From the NCBI RefSeq assembly GCF_000970345.1, contig NZ_LAQU01000023.1, positions 21,100 through 85,099 of the forward strand: a stretch of DNA of 64,000 bases, written 5' to 3'. How positions within the stretch are numbered: position 1 is the stretch's first letter; each line of letters opens with the position of its first letter. The notes below the pieces were generated by a model. That model searched no databases. It saw nothing but the letters and a program-made list of their open reading frames with translations, and was not told the origin of the DNA. Shown here piece after piece: positions 46,892 to 56,428 of this stretch. The DNA comes from Robbsia andropogonis. GTDB taxonomy: Bacteria > Pseudomonadota > Gammaproteobacteria > Burkholderiales > Burkholderiaceae. A program made the position numbers and the translations under genes.

Positions 46892-47563
46892 ATGACTACT
46901 TCCTCTTCCATCACTTCCGCCGTCTCCGGCGTTCGTACCAAGAAACTACCTCCGCTACGCGTGGGCATTGGCGGCCCGGTGGGTTCGGGCAAAACGACGC
47001 TGGTCGAGATGCTATGCAAAGCAATGCGTGAACGCTATGACCTGGTGGTGATCACAAACGACATTTACACGAAGGAAGACCAACGTCTGTTGACCGTTGC
47101 TGGCGCCCTGCCAGCAGAACGCATCATGGGTGTGGAAACCGGTGGCTGTCCGCATACGGCAATCAGGGAAGACGCCTCGATCAACCTGGAAGCGGTGGAT
47201 AGGATGCTGATACGTTTTCCGGATGCTGACATTGTTTTTATAGAATCCGGCGGTGACAATCTTGCAGCCACATTCAGCCCCGAATTGTCTGACCTGACAA
47301 TCTATGTCATCGACGTCGCCGGCGGTGAAAAGATCCCGCGCAAGGGCGGTCCTGGTATCACGAAGTCGGACCTTCTGGTGATCAACAAAACGGACCTTGC
47401 GCCGATGGTCGGTGCATCGCTGGATATCATGGCAAGCGATGCACAGAAGATGCGCGGTGCCCGCCCGTTCTTCATGTGTAATACGAAGGCCGGCGCGGGG
47501 CTTGACGAAGTGATCCGCTTCATCGAGCGAAAAGGCTTGTTGCAGGATGAAGGTGCAATGTGA
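46892..47563 (+). CDS. ureG: urease accessory GTPase UreG
   Basis: SIMIBI-class GTPase delivering nickel to the active site. 223 residues from [10 protein letters not shown]-loop [10 protein letters not shown] at 27-36, the nickel-binding CPH in [48 protein letters not shown], and the guanine-specificity motif NKTDLAP. Normal length. Last gene of the cluster. Confidence 0.97.
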   Translation: MTTSSSITSAVSGVRTKKLPPLRVGIGGPVGSGKTTLVEMLCKAMRERYDLVVITNDIYTKEDQRLLTVAGALPAERIMGVETGGCPHTAIREDASINLEAVDRMLIRFPDADIVFIESGGDNLAATFSPELSDLTIYVIDVAGGEKIPRKGGPGITKSDLLVINKTDLAPMVGASLDIMASDAQKMRGARPFFMCNTKAGAGLDEVIRFIERKGLLQDEGAM

Positions 47564-47614
47564 TGCGTTTCAGAAAACGTAGTACCGCCTAAATGGTGCC
47601 TACTGCGATTGACG

Positions 47615-48943
47615 TTATTTCAACGGCGCGCAAAAGCCGAAACCACCTACGACCTCTTGCGCCAAATCTGCGCTGGTCATTGATATAAAACGGATATCAG
47701 CGCCGATATCTATCATTGCAAACGTATTGGAAGGCGAAGATATGCCCATATAGATAGCAGGCAGACCGTAAATTTCCATCGTTGGAATCAAACTAAAGCC
47801 GTAGTCGATTTTGTGTCCATACCGTCGCGCGCTTGAACCGAACTTCGCTGCCGTTAATTCAGGTGCCAGATGAAGTCCGCCAGCGATATTCGTTCGTCTT
47901 CCATCGTGCAGCACGTTGACAACACACTGATAATTTCCGTGCATCGTTTTTGCATTCAGTGGCTTTGCTGGCACCCAATACATATTCGATGAATAGCCGA
48001 TGTCTGTCCATTGGACCATTGCACGATATTGACCATCCAGATAGGTCATATAGAGACGACCACTGGCCGCGGTGTCGGGATCCCGCCATTCCATTTCACC
48101 CGGTGTCTCCACCTGATTACTCGATGGAGCAAGCACACCTAGCAACGGGATGAGATCCGTTTTCATAACGGAGCAACGAAGCGGGTGCAGGCATCCGCGA
48201 AGCGAACCGTCTGCCCCTAATATGATCTGACTCATCACCGGATGAGAAGTCGGCGCAAAACCATTGCCAGCGTCCGTTACAAAAGAGGCCACATAATCAT
48301 ATTCGCCTGCTAATTTCAATACGTCGGTTGTGACAGGTATCGTCGCCTGGAATGAATAACCGAAGTTGTCGACCTCCCCTATCTTTGGAAAGTCGAGCCG
48401 GCCGAATACCATGGAGCCGGTCGCCCCTTTCACGACGCTGAATGTAATAGCCGCAACGCGAAGCTTGCTCCGCATCATTGCAGGTACAGCATTGTCGAGC
48501 GACAGGCTATCGACGATATAGGCGCCATCCGCGGATTGCTTATAGGAGCCCGAGACTGTCCCGCTCAAACCAAGTGTTGACCTGACAAATGTCATTTCAA
48601 GACGCCCTTTCATGGGGCTGTCCATATCAATTCTAATGGTATCACCAGCATCCATAAATCCCATATAGATCACCTTGGGCGGTGCCTGGGAAGAAGTGGG
48701 TGCTTTCGACTTATTCGTGATCGGATCTGGTGTCGATTTATCTGTAAGCGGATCTGGTGTCGTTAAATTCTCCAGTTGGGAATATGGCAAGTCATGGTTG
48801 ATGTTGCTATCAGCGTGTCCATCAACGGCGACAGGATCTGCGTTTCCACTATTGCAAGCATTAAGTGCCAGTACCACAAATAGACCTGCCAGCAAGCCAA
48901 TCTTTTTTGATATGCATTGCTCAAAAATCAGTTTTCCACTCAT
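47615..48943 (-). CDS. lipoprotein of unknown function
   Basis: About 442 residues from MSGKLIFEQC (a GTG 16 codons upstream is possible). Lipoprotein signal ending LALNAC. A Ser/Thr/Pro linker with a tandem TTPDPLTDKS/TPDPITNKS duplication follows, then a beta-rich mature domain (VIYMGFMDAGDTIRIDM, GLSGTVSGSYKQS, MVFGRLDFPKIGEV). Later parts are YDYVASFVTDAGNGFAP and FGSSARRYGHKIDYGFSLIPTM. Composition is lower in GC than urease genes. Not recognised as a characterised family. Converges on ureG with a 51-base gap. Confidence 0.7.
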   Translation of the reverse strand: MSGKLIFEQCISKKIGLLAGLFVVLALNACNSGNADPVAVDGHADSNINHDLPYSQLENLTTPDPLTDKSTPDPITNKSKAPTSSQAPPKVIYMGFMDAGDTIRIDMDSPMKGRLEMTFVRSTLGLSGTVSGSYKQSADGAYIVDSLSLDNAVPAMMRSKLRVAAITFSVVKGATGSMVFGRLDFPKIGEVDNFGYSFQATIPVTTDVLKLAGEYDYVASFVTDAGNGFAPTSHPVMSQIILGADGSLRGCLHPLRCSVMKTDLIPLLGVLAPSSNQVETPGEMEWRDPDTAASGRLYMTYLDGQYRAMVQWTDIGYSSNMYWVPAKPLNAKTMHGNYQCVVNVLHDGRRTNIAGGLHLAPELTAAKFGSSARRYGHKIDYGFSLIPTMEIYGLPAIYMGISSPSNTFAMIDIGADIRFISMTSADLAQEVVGGFGFCAPLK

Positions 48944-49245
48944 TAACGATATTGTTCCAAAAATAGATTTATCAGATGCGTAACGTCTCACGAAAGCGCA
49001 GCTACCTTGTGTCGGAGATCGGTTTAAGGTTCCGTATTGGAACTTTATTGAGGAAAACGAAGTGAGCGATTTACAAGGAAATCAAGGTATGCCGTTCCAT
49101 TTACAAACATGGCAACAGCCTTCGCCATCTTGCACGAATGCGATTACGACACGCATTGCGTGCCGTTCAGATGAAACGTATGTAGTAGCAATAATCTCGG
49201 CTTGGCTGACTGCCGCCTTTTAGGAAGATGAGTCCGCGGTGCGGC

Positions 49246-50790
49246 TTAGATAGCGACCAGTCGATCGCGGGAGATCGTAGCAATCGACGTTACACCAAGC
49301 ATTCCCATGTCACGGGACACTTCTTGACGCAACAGGTCGACGGCATGCAGAACACCACCGCGGCCACCCACGGCCGCGGCGTACGTGAAAGGCCTGCCAA
49401 CGAAAACAAAGCTGGCGCCCAGGGCGAGCGCCTTCAAGACATCGGTGCCGCGCCGAATACCGCCGTCGAGCATCACCGGAAAATCCGGCAGCGCCTCGAC
49501 GATACCGGGCAGCACCGTCAGCGGCGCAACGGCCCCATCCAACTGTCGGCCACCATGATTGGACACGATAATGCCATCGGCGCCAATCGCACGCGCGGTA
49601 CGCGCATCATCGACATCGAGTATGCCCTTGACGACGAGCAGGCCGTGCCATCGCTGACGAATGCGTTCGAGGTGCGTCCAGTTCAAATGACCGCGATCCG
49701 CAAAGTCACGCAAGACAGACTTCGACATGATCGGTACACCCCGCGTGGCGTAATTATTCTCGAAATGCGGCATCCCATGTCGCGCCACCGTTTTCAGGAA
49801 CGTACCAAATAACCAGCGCGGGTGCGTAAGCCCATCCCACGCCAGTTGGAGCGACGGCCGCAACGGCGTGGAAAAACCGGCGCGCACGTTATTTTCGCGA
49901 TTGGCCGCTACAGGCGTATCCACTGTGACCACCAATCGTTTAAAACCCGCCATGGCGATTCGATCGAGCAGTGCATCGATCTTTGCCTGTTCGCCCGGCA
50001 GGTATGCCTGAAACCACGCATCCGGATTGACCGCCGCCACCTCTTCCATACGAATCAGTGACGAACCGCTCATGATCATTGGAATGCCGGTATCCGCGGC
50101 GGCCAACGCCAGCACTTCATCACCACGATACGCAGAAAGCGCGGCGATCCCCATCGGCGCAATACCGAACGGCGCCTCATATGTCGCACCGAGCAAGGTA
50201 GTCTGCATCGAACGGCGCGACACATCAACCAACACTCTCGGAATGAAGCGATATCGCTGAAACGATTCGCGATTAGCGCGCACGGACACATTGTCCTCAA
50301 CGGCACCATCGATATAACCAAAAAGCGGGCGTGGCAAATGACGCCGCGCGGCCACTTCGAAATCATCCAGGCAGAGGATCGAGCGGAACCCCACCGCGCC
50401 GGAAGACGTCCGGTCGGGCACGACTGCCGCCTGGGGAGACTCGCCGGCAGTGTCAGTGCCCATACCCGGGGTACGCGCGGTAATGCTGCGGTCGGCCCCG
50501 GCAAACAATGGGCGGGTCACCGCATCCACCACCGGCTCGGTGGTCGGCCCGCGCGACTTGCCACCTGATCGCGTTCGAGGTTTGGCCGCCGTGCGGCGCG
50601 TACTTGGCGGAATGTCCAACTCGGACACTGCTTCCGAGGTCGGCTCATTGATCGCGATCGGGGAAGTGGCAGTACTGTCGCCCGAGTTCGCGCCCCGCAC
50701 GCTATCTTCGTGATTACCACGAATGGCGAGGGGATTCGAGTCGGTACCCTTGAGCGGCTCGACAAGCGGGTCTACGGCAGGCAGCTTCAT
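49246..50790 (-). CDS. FMN-dependent alpha-hydroxyacid dehydrogenase (L-lactate dehydrogenase type)
   Basis: 514 residues, about 130 longer than the family's 380. The core begins at residue about 138 (CLDDFEVAARRHLPRPLFGYIDGA) and holds the FMN/substrate motifs: APMGIAALSAYRGDEVLA, VTVDTPVAANREN, LLVVKGILDVDDA, the active-site SNHGGRQLD (catalytic His and Arg), LDGGIRRGTDVLKALALGA. Oxidises L-lactate or similar 2-hydroxy acids. The N-terminal 130 residues are low-complexity (Thr, Arg, Pro, Gly) without signal peptide; the true start may be downstream (for example GTG near residue 133 or ATG at 50463). Confidence 0.85.
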   Translation of the reverse strand: MKLPAVDPLVEPLKGTDSNPLAIRGNHEDSVRGANSGDSTATSPIAINEPTSEAVSELDIPPSTRRTAAKPRTRSGGKSRGPTTEPVVDAVTRPLFAGADRSITARTPGMGTDTAGESPQAAVVPDRTSSGAVGFRSILCLDDFEVAARRHLPRPLFGYIDGAVEDNVSVRANRESFQRYRFIPRVLVDVSRRSMQTTLLGATYEAPFGIAPMGIAALSAYRGDEVLALAAADTGIPMIMSGSSLIRMEEVAAVNPDAWFQAYLPGEQAKIDALLDRIAMAGFKRLVVTVDTPVAANRENNVRAGFSTPLRPSLQLAWDGLTHPRWLFGTFLKTVARHGMPHFENNYATRGVPIMSKSVLRDFADRGHLNWTHLERIRQRWHGLLVVKGILDVDDARTARAIGADGIIVSNHGGRQLDGAVAPLTVLPGIVEALPDFPVMLDGGIRRGTDVLKALALGASFVFVGRPFTYAAAVGGRGGVLHAVDLLRQEVSRDMGMLGVTSIATISRDRLVAI

Positions 50791-50875
50791 GGAAATGAGG
50801 CGTAGGCGTCAGACATCAAACGATAATGCAGCATCTTACCGCATGCATCACGTCTGCCCAACTCGCTAGACGCAC

Positions 50876-51289
50876 TTACCGCTCGAACATGCCGTCCATG
50901 CTATTGAATCCCTTGACCTCGATCGGATTGCCGCACGGATCCAGGAAGAACATGGTTGCCTGTTCGCCTGGCTCTCCCGGAAAGCGAATCTGCGGCGCCA
51001 ACACGAAATCCAGCTTCGCCTCGGTCAGTCGCGTGGCCAGTGCCTTCCAGTCGGCCATCTCCAATACCAACCCAAGATGCGGCATGGGCACCATATGATC
51101 GCCGACACGGCCGGTATTCGTCACCGGGAACGGTTCCCCGAGATGCAGCGAAATCTGGTGTCCAAAAAAATCAAAATCGACCCAGGTATTCGTGCTGCGG
51201 CCTTCAGTGCAGCCCAGCAAGGTGCCGTAGAAAGCGCGCGACGCGTCGAGATCGCGGACGTGATAGGCAAGATGAAAGGCAGTTTTCAT
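50876..51289 (-). CDS. VOC-superfamily (glyoxalase/dioxygenase-like) protein
   Basis: 137 residues with two beta-alpha-beta-beta-beta modules: FHLAYHVRDLDASRAFYGTLLG (His ligand) and HLGLVLEMADWKALATRL, followed by MFFLDPCGNPIEVKG with the C-terminal Glu ligand. The metal ligands (His, His, Glu) are in expected places. Substrate unknown. Divergent from the LysR-type gene, 107 bases apart, which suggests the latter may control it. Confidence 0.85.
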   Translation of the reverse strand: MKTAFHLAYHVRDLDASRAFYGTLLGCTEGRSTNTWVDFDFFGHQISLHLGEPFPVTNTGRVGDHMVPMPHLGLVLEMADWKALATRLTEAKLDFVLAPQIRFPGEPGEQATMFFLDPCGNPIEVKGFNSMDGMFER

Positions 51290-51396
51290 GGAATTGACGG
51301 CAAGCGGCTGGCCGGTCTGTGCGCAAAATCGCAGCGTAGCATCGCCTATTCAAAAGAGATAGCATGTAATTTTTTATTCAATCTAAAGGTATTCTT

Positions 51397-52410
51397 TTGG
51401 ATACGCGCTATCTTCGTAGCCTCTTGTCCGTCATCGATACCGGCTCGATCGCGGAAGCAGCGCGGACGGAAGGCTTGACGCCGGCCGCTGTCGGCCAGCG
51501 CATTCAGGCATTGGAACGACAGCTTGGCGTGCTGCTGATGTCGCGAGCCCGCCATACGGCGCGCCCTACCGAGGCATGTTTGAATCTCGTGCCGCGTGCG
51601 CGGCATATTGTCTGCGAAGCCGCCCGTCTGGCCGCGGATATCGATCCGGGCGGCGTGCGAGGGACCTTGCGGGTGGGTGCCATCTCGACCGCCCTCACGG
51701 GCTGGATGCCGTCGATGCTGCGCACACTCACCGCGGACGCACCCGGCATCAGACCAATGATCACACCCGGGACATCGCGCGAGTTGTATGAAGCGGTGGC
51801 CACCGGATCACTCGATGCGGCCCTATTGGTCGCGCCGCCCTTCGCGGTGCCGAAAACATTGCAGGCAATCACGCTGTGCGAAGAACCGCTGGTATTGGTC
51901 ACCCCATTGCATGGCCCGAATCACATTGATGGAGACGGTGAGATCGCGCACGCCCGGCTGCAAGACCTGCCATACATCCGGTACGACCCGCAAGCCTGGG
52001 GCGGCAGGCACGCCGCGCAGTGGCTCGACGATCACGGTCTGGCACCATCGGTGGTTTGTGACCTGGACGCGTTGGAAACCATTGTCATGCTGGTATCGGA
52101 CGGCGTGGGGGTCAGCCTGCTTCCACAATGGCAAGGCATCGCGCGGCTGGCGCAAGGATGCCGGTGGACGCGCCTTGCCGTGGCACACCGTCAAGCCACA
52201 GAGAATCGGCTCGGCAACGCCACCTCGAAAAGCAAGGCCCGCCAGCCCTTGACGGTCAGTGGCACTGACGAGGGCGAGGGCCGCTACGCACGACGGATCG
52301 TGCTGTTGCAGTCATCACACCCCGAGCGCCCCGGCATGCTGACCGCGCTGGCGCAGGCGTTGGGCATCGAAAGCACGGGATTGGTATCGACGAACGGCAA
52401 CGCCCGCTAA
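51397..52410 (+). CDS. LysR-type transcriptional regulator
   Basis: 337 residues. Starts with TTG at 51397 (MDTRYLRSLL), with AAAGGT about eight bases before. Winged HTH: LLSVIDTGSIAEAARTEGLTPAAVGQRIQALERQLGVLLMSR, then the co-inducer domain (TLRVGAISTALTGWMPSMLRTL, GTSRELYEAVATGSLDAALLV, LVSDGVGVSLLPQ). The C-terminal 60 residues extend beyond the usual family length. Divergent to the VOC gene; control of that gene and of itself is the usual expectation. Confidence 0.88.
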   Translation: MDTRYLRSLLSVIDTGSIAEAARTEGLTPAAVGQRIQALERQLGVLLMSRARHTARPTEACLNLVPRARHIVCEAARLAADIDPGGVRGTLRVGAISTALTGWMPSMLRTLTADAPGIRPMITPGTSRELYEAVATGSLDAALLVAPPFAVPKTLQAITLCEEPLVLVTPLHGPNHIDGDGEIAHARLQDLPYIRYDPQAWGGRHAAQWLDDHGLAPSVVCDLDALETIVMLVSDGVGVSLLPQWQGIARLAQGCRWTRLAVAHRQATENRLGNATSKSKARQPLTVSGTDEGEGRYARRIVLLQSSHPERPGMLTALAQALGIESTGLVSTNGNAR

Positions 52411-52464
52411 GGGAATCGCACCTACATATTGGCGCGGCGGGATGTACGTCCCCGCCCCCTCGCG

Positions 52465-52989
52465 TCACACAGCACGCCGCACGATAAGCGCTTGGATCAG
52501 ACCGGTAATCGCATCCAACGAGCAGCCTTTCTGGCAATAAGCATCAAAGCCCGCCGGAAGACCCTGTCGCGCGACATCGGGGGCAGACAGCGCCGTGAAG
52601 GCAATGATGCCGGCGTTGCGCGTATTGACGAGGCATCGCAGCAAATGAGCCGTCTCGAACCCGTCATACTCGGGCATGTTGATGTCAAGTGCAATGATGT
52701 CCGGCACCCAATGGGATACCAACTGAATGGCTGACACACCGCCAAATACATAGCGTGTCTCATAACCGTCCTCGGCCAACGCCAACGACAGCGCTTCGGC
52801 GGCGGTTTCGTTGTCGTCCACGACAAGCACGCGTACTGGCCTGTCTCGTTCGATGGCGAGTCGGCGCTCGGTCCACATCGCGCAGCGAACCGACGCGTCG
52901 CGCAGCGACGTCGATTCCGCCAATCCGAATTCGGGAGATTCTGTAGATCGCATAGAAAACGAAAGTGCAGCACGATCGATGACTGCCAT
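52465..52989 (-). CDS. single-domain response regulator
   Basis: 174 residues, mostly one receiver domain: VRVLVVDDNETAAEALSLAL, phosphoacceptor Asp in IIALDINMPEYDGFE, Thr in IIAFTALS, Lys in AYCQKGCSLDAI. No output domain, so it may act on a partner. The N-terminal 50 residues are poorly conserved; ATG at 52953 is an alternative start. No histidine kinase is adjacent. Confidence 0.85.
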   Translation of the reverse strand: MAVIDRAALSFSMRSTESPEFGLAESTSLRDASVRCAMWTERRLAIERDRPVRVLVVDDNETAAEALSLALAEDGYETRYVFGGVSAIQLVSHWVPDIIALDINMPEYDGFETAHLLRCLVNTRNAGIIAFTALSAPDVARQGLPAGFDAYCQKGCSLDAITGLIQALIVRRAV

Positions 52990-53501
52990 TGCACCCTATC
53001 GCCTCCGATAAGAGACAACACGACAAAAGCCAGGCACTGATCCCGGTAGATTGCATAATTACACAAGCCGCGCAAAGGCACTGCGCGCTCCCCACCCTCG
53101 TACGGATAACGGCGCGTTTTGCCAATCCTGAAGTGCCAGTTCTCGTTATTTTGACAACGATCCGGCACGCTTCTTTATCCTTTACCTGGTAAAACACGAA
53201 AATCTACGGCCCAGTCAGCAAAGTCATGTCAAAAATGGCATAATACCGAGATTCCAGAGTCAGTTCGTCCACCAACGGCGCGAGCGCTTCAGGCTGGCGC
53301 AACGATAAATGCGGCGAATTCCTTCGCCCCGGTCGGTGCCCATCAAGTCCCGGTGTGTGATGCCCGTTGGTTGAACCGAACGTCGGCTCACAACGTTGCC
53401 GCTTGCCGGCGACGCAGCCTGTATTTCCCGGATGTGTAATGTGGTTACCGTGGCGCTTCATTAGGCCGCGTCGCGACGGGCGGTCCTGATTTAGGAATCG
53501 C
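52990..53501. other. intergenic region before the SulP gene
   Basis: About 510 bases between divergent genes. The best promoter-like match is TTGACA (53151-53156) with TTTATC 17 bases downstream (53174-53179) on the plus strand; the remaining 320 bases to the ATG hold no supported gene. Confidence 0.35.
53151..53179 (+). promoter_or_regulatory. candidate sigma-70 promoter
   Basis: TTGACA, 17-base spacer, TTTATC. Perfect -35 and moderate -10. It would give a leader of about 315 bases for the SulP gene. Confidence 0.3.
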
Positions 53502-55013
53502 ATGAATGCCACCCATTTGCGCCAGAATGTTCTGGCTGGCTTGACTTCTTCGTTCGCGCTGGTGCCGGAGTGCATCGCGTTTGCGTTGGTTGCGCATTTG
53601 AATCCGTTGATGGGGCTATATGGCGCCTTCATCATTTGCACGATCACGGCGATATTCGGCGGTCGTCCGGCGATGATTTCAGGTGCCGCCGGATCAATGG
53701 CCGTCGTGATCGTGGCGCTGGTCGTGCAGCATGGCATCGACTACCTGCTTGCGACGGTCGTCCTGTCCGGCGTCGTCATGGTACTGTTTGGCGCGCTGCG
53801 CCTCGGCAAGCTGATCCGGATGGTGCCGCACCCGGTGATGCTCGGTTTCGTCAACGGCCTGGCGATCATCATCGCGATGGCGCAGCTTGAACACTTCAAG
53901 GTACCGGCCGCCAATGGCGGCACGCAATGGCTGCACGGCGGTCCGCTGTGGATGATGCTGGGGCTGGTTACCTTGACGATGGCAATCGTCTACCTGCTGC
54001 CCCGCTTGACCAAGGCTGCGCCCGCCGCGCTGGTGGCGATTATCGGCGTAGGGTTACTGACGCAGTTATTGCATCTGCCTACCCGCGTGCTGGGTGACAT
54101 GGCGCACATCGCGGGCGGCCTGCCTGTCTTTCATATTCCCAGCGCGCCATGGAATACCGAGACGTTGCGAATCATCCTGCCGTACGCGGTGCTGATGGCG
54201 ATGGTCGGCTTACTGGAAACATTGCTGACCTTCAACCTGACCGACGAGATGACGCAAACCAGCGGTCAGCCCAATCGTGAATGCGTGGCATTAGGCGCGG
54301 CAAATATTGTGTCAGGCCTGTTTGGTGGCATGGGCGGCTGCGCAATGATCGGACAGACGGTCGTCAACCTGTCGTCCGGCGGACGCTCACGCTTGTCAGG
54401 CATCGTGAGTGGGGTGATGATCCTGCTGTTCATCTTGTTCCTGTCCCCGCTGATCGAACGTATTCCGATGGCCGCACTGGTCGGCGTCATGTTCGTGGTA
54501 GCGCAGCAAACCTTTGCATGGGGGTCGCTGCGCGTCTTGCACAAGGTGCCGCGCAACGATGCAATCGTGATTATTGCCGTCACGATCATTACCGTTTTTA
54601 CGGATCTCGCGATCGCGGTGGTCTGCGGTATCGTGATCGCCGCATTGAACTTTGTCTGGCAGCATGCGCATGATATTCGCGTCGATGTCATCGATGACGA
54701 GCGCGAAAACGACACTCCCGGCCGGAAAATGGCAGCGCAACCCGGCGACAAGATCTATCAGCCGCACGGCACGCTTTTCTTTGCGTCGACGACGCGGTTC
54801 CTCTCTCTTTTCGATGCCAAAAAGGACCCGGCGCGGGTAGTCATCGACTGCCGCTTTCTACGAGTGGCCGATCATTCGGCAATCGCGGCACTGGAGAGCT
54901 TGTCAGGGCGCTATGCGCAAGCCGGCAAGCGTATGGAATTGCGACGCTTGTCGCCGCGCTGCGCACGATTGCTCAGCCGCGCAGGTGTACCAGTGCCCGA
55001 AGGCGTACGCTAG
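53502..55013 (+). CDS. SulP-family anion transporter with STAS domain
   Basis: 503 residues. Ten to fourteen membrane segments with SulP signatures in VLAGLTSSFALVPECIAFALVAHLNPLMGLYGAF, AMISGAAGSMAVVIVALV, GLFGGMGGCAMIGQTVVNLSSGGRSRLSGI. A C-terminal STAS domain (residues about 410-500, VVIDCRFLRVADHSAIAALESL) regulates transport in relatives. Substrates include sulfate, bicarbonate and dicarboxylates. It is shorter than the usual 550-600 residues. Not clustered with a carbonic anhydrase or sulfur gene, so the anion is unknown. Confidence 0.9.
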   Translation: MNATHLRQNVLAGLTSSFALVPECIAFALVAHLNPLMGLYGAFIICTITAIFGGRPAMISGAAGSMAVVIVALVVQHGIDYLLATVVLSGVVMVLFGALRLGKLIRMVPHPVMLGFVNGLAIIIAMAQLEHFKVPAANGGTQWLHGGPLWMMLGLVTLTMAIVYLLPRLTKAAPAALVAIIGVGLLTQLLHLPTRVLGDMAHIAGGLPVFHIPSAPWNTETLRIILPYAVLMAMVGLLETLLTFNLTDEMTQTSGQPNRECVALGAANIVSGLFGGMGGCAMIGQTVVNLSSGGRSRLSGIVSGVMILLFILFLSPLIERIPMAALVGVMFVVAQQTFAWGSLRVLHKVPRNDAIVIIAVTIITVFTDLAIAVVCGIVIAALNFVWQHAHDIRVDVIDDERENDTPGRKMAAQPGDKIYQPHGTLFFASTTRFLSLFDAKKDPARVVIDCRFLRVADHSAIAALESLSGRYAQAGKRMELRRLSPRCARLLSRAGVPVPEGVR

Positions 55014-55068
55014 GAACGCGTTGTGTGGGCAACGACGTGCGCCATTGTGCGCCAGGCACTTCAAGGTG

Positions 55069-56280
55069 TTAACGCATGTTGCCGGTGTGACCGAGTGAAT
55101 AACGCCCCGGCTGCGGCCAGACGGTCAGGCCGTGAGGCTCCATCCCTACCTTTATCGAACGCGTCATCCCGGTAGCGGTGTCTATTGCATACACCACATC
55201 ATCGAACCGGCCGGACAACCACAGGGTCTTGCCATCCGCACTGACATTACCCATATCCGGGCTGCCGCCCCCGGCGATCGGCCAGGTATGGACGACTTGC
55301 TTTGTCTCAAAATCAATCACGGACACGCTGCCCGGACCGCGGCGTGCGCCATGAACGCGATGCGAGCCGCGATTCGCGACGTAGAGATACTTGCCATCGC
55401 GACTCGGATACAAGCCGTGCGTACCGATACCGGTGGCAATAAAGCCGACCTTGGTGAACGCATTGCCATCGACGACAAACACGCCATCGGCCATCATATC
55501 GGCCACATAGAACACACGGCCATCTGGCGAGACGCGAATATCCTGCGGCATGCCTCCCTTGTTCAATTCGAGGTAGCCGACGACCTTGCGATTCGCCATA
55601 TCGATTTTCGCTAGTTTGCCGCCAAATTCACAGGTGAACAGTGCGTACTTTCCGTCGATCGAGAAGTCCGCGTGGTTGATACCCTTGCACTCCGGCACCT
55701 CCAGACTCGACTGCAACGCCATGGTATGTGCATCGCGGAAGTCCAGTCGTGCGTGCGCCTCCGCGACAACGATGGCTTGCTTGCCATCCGGTGTGAAATA
55801 CATATTGTACGGATCGTCCACCGCCACGGACGCACCCGGCTTGCCGGTAACCGGATCGATCGGCGTCAAGCTGCCGTCGTTGTGTCCTTCCGCATTGTTG
55901 GCCACCCACAGCGTCTTCAAATCGTAGGCTGGAACCACGTGCTGTGGGCTGCGCCCAACCTTGAACTTGTCGACGACGCGAAAAGTTTCTGGATCGATCA
56001 CATAAACGTCGTCAGAGCGCAGGTTTGGCACATAGACGCGCGGCAATGCCGACTTGACCGTCGGGCTCATGTCGCTCGACGTCGTGTCGCTGTAAAGATT
56101 GTTGGGGTCCGTGACCGGCATCATGCCCGAAATGGTTTGAATCGGCGTGGGCGAGCCATTCGTCGCGGCGGCGGGCCCCTTGCCCGAATCAGCGGCGTGG
56201 GCCGCCACCACCGCCACACTCAACGACGCGGCCAGCGCCGTAATGACCGCTCGGGCGATGCGTGAATTTTGCAAAGACAT
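55069..56280 (-). CDS. exported YVTN-type beta-propeller protein
   Basis: About 403 residues from MSLQNSRIAR; signal peptide (VITALAASLSVAVVAAHA, cut near AHA-AD). The mature part has repeated WD-like blades: RVYVPNLRSDDVYVIDPETF, KTLWVANNAEGH, MYFTPDGKQAIVVAEA, YALFTCEFGGKLAKIDM, KYLYVANRGSH, KTLWLSGRFDDVVYAIDTA. Periplasmic seven-bladed propeller by family; usually ligand- or protein-binding. It lies downstream of the creatininase-family gene on the same strand (148 bases apart), and that pair suggests joint function. Confidence 0.82.
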   Translation of the reverse strand: MSLQNSRIARAVITALAASLSVAVVAAHAADSGKGPAAATNGSPTPIQTISGMMPVTDPNNLYSDTTSSDMSPTVKSALPRVYVPNLRSDDVYVIDPETFRVVDKFKVGRSPQHVVPAYDLKTLWVANNAEGHNDGSLTPIDPVTGKPGASVAVDDPYNMYFTPDGKQAIVVAEAHARLDFRDAHTMALQSSLEVPECKGINHADFSIDGKYALFTCEFGGKLAKIDMANRKVVGYLELNKGGMPQDIRVSPDGRVFYVADMMADGVFVVDGNAFTKVGFIATGIGTHGLYPSRDGKYLYVANRGSHRVHGARRGPGSVSVIDFETKQVVHTWPIAGGGSPDMGNVSADGKTLWLSGRFDDVVYAIDTATGMTRSIKVGMEPHGLTVWPQPGRYSLGHTGNMR

Positions 56281-56428
56281 AAACGAATTCCGGTGGATCA
56301 ATATCAGGGATCGCGCGATGCGGGCCGCTCCGCGCAATCACATTTCAAGCCTAGCATCGTACGCGCCGTGCGGCGCCGCGCTATCCCCACATTTTTTGAT
56401 ACCGCACAACACAGCGTCGACGTCGCCC

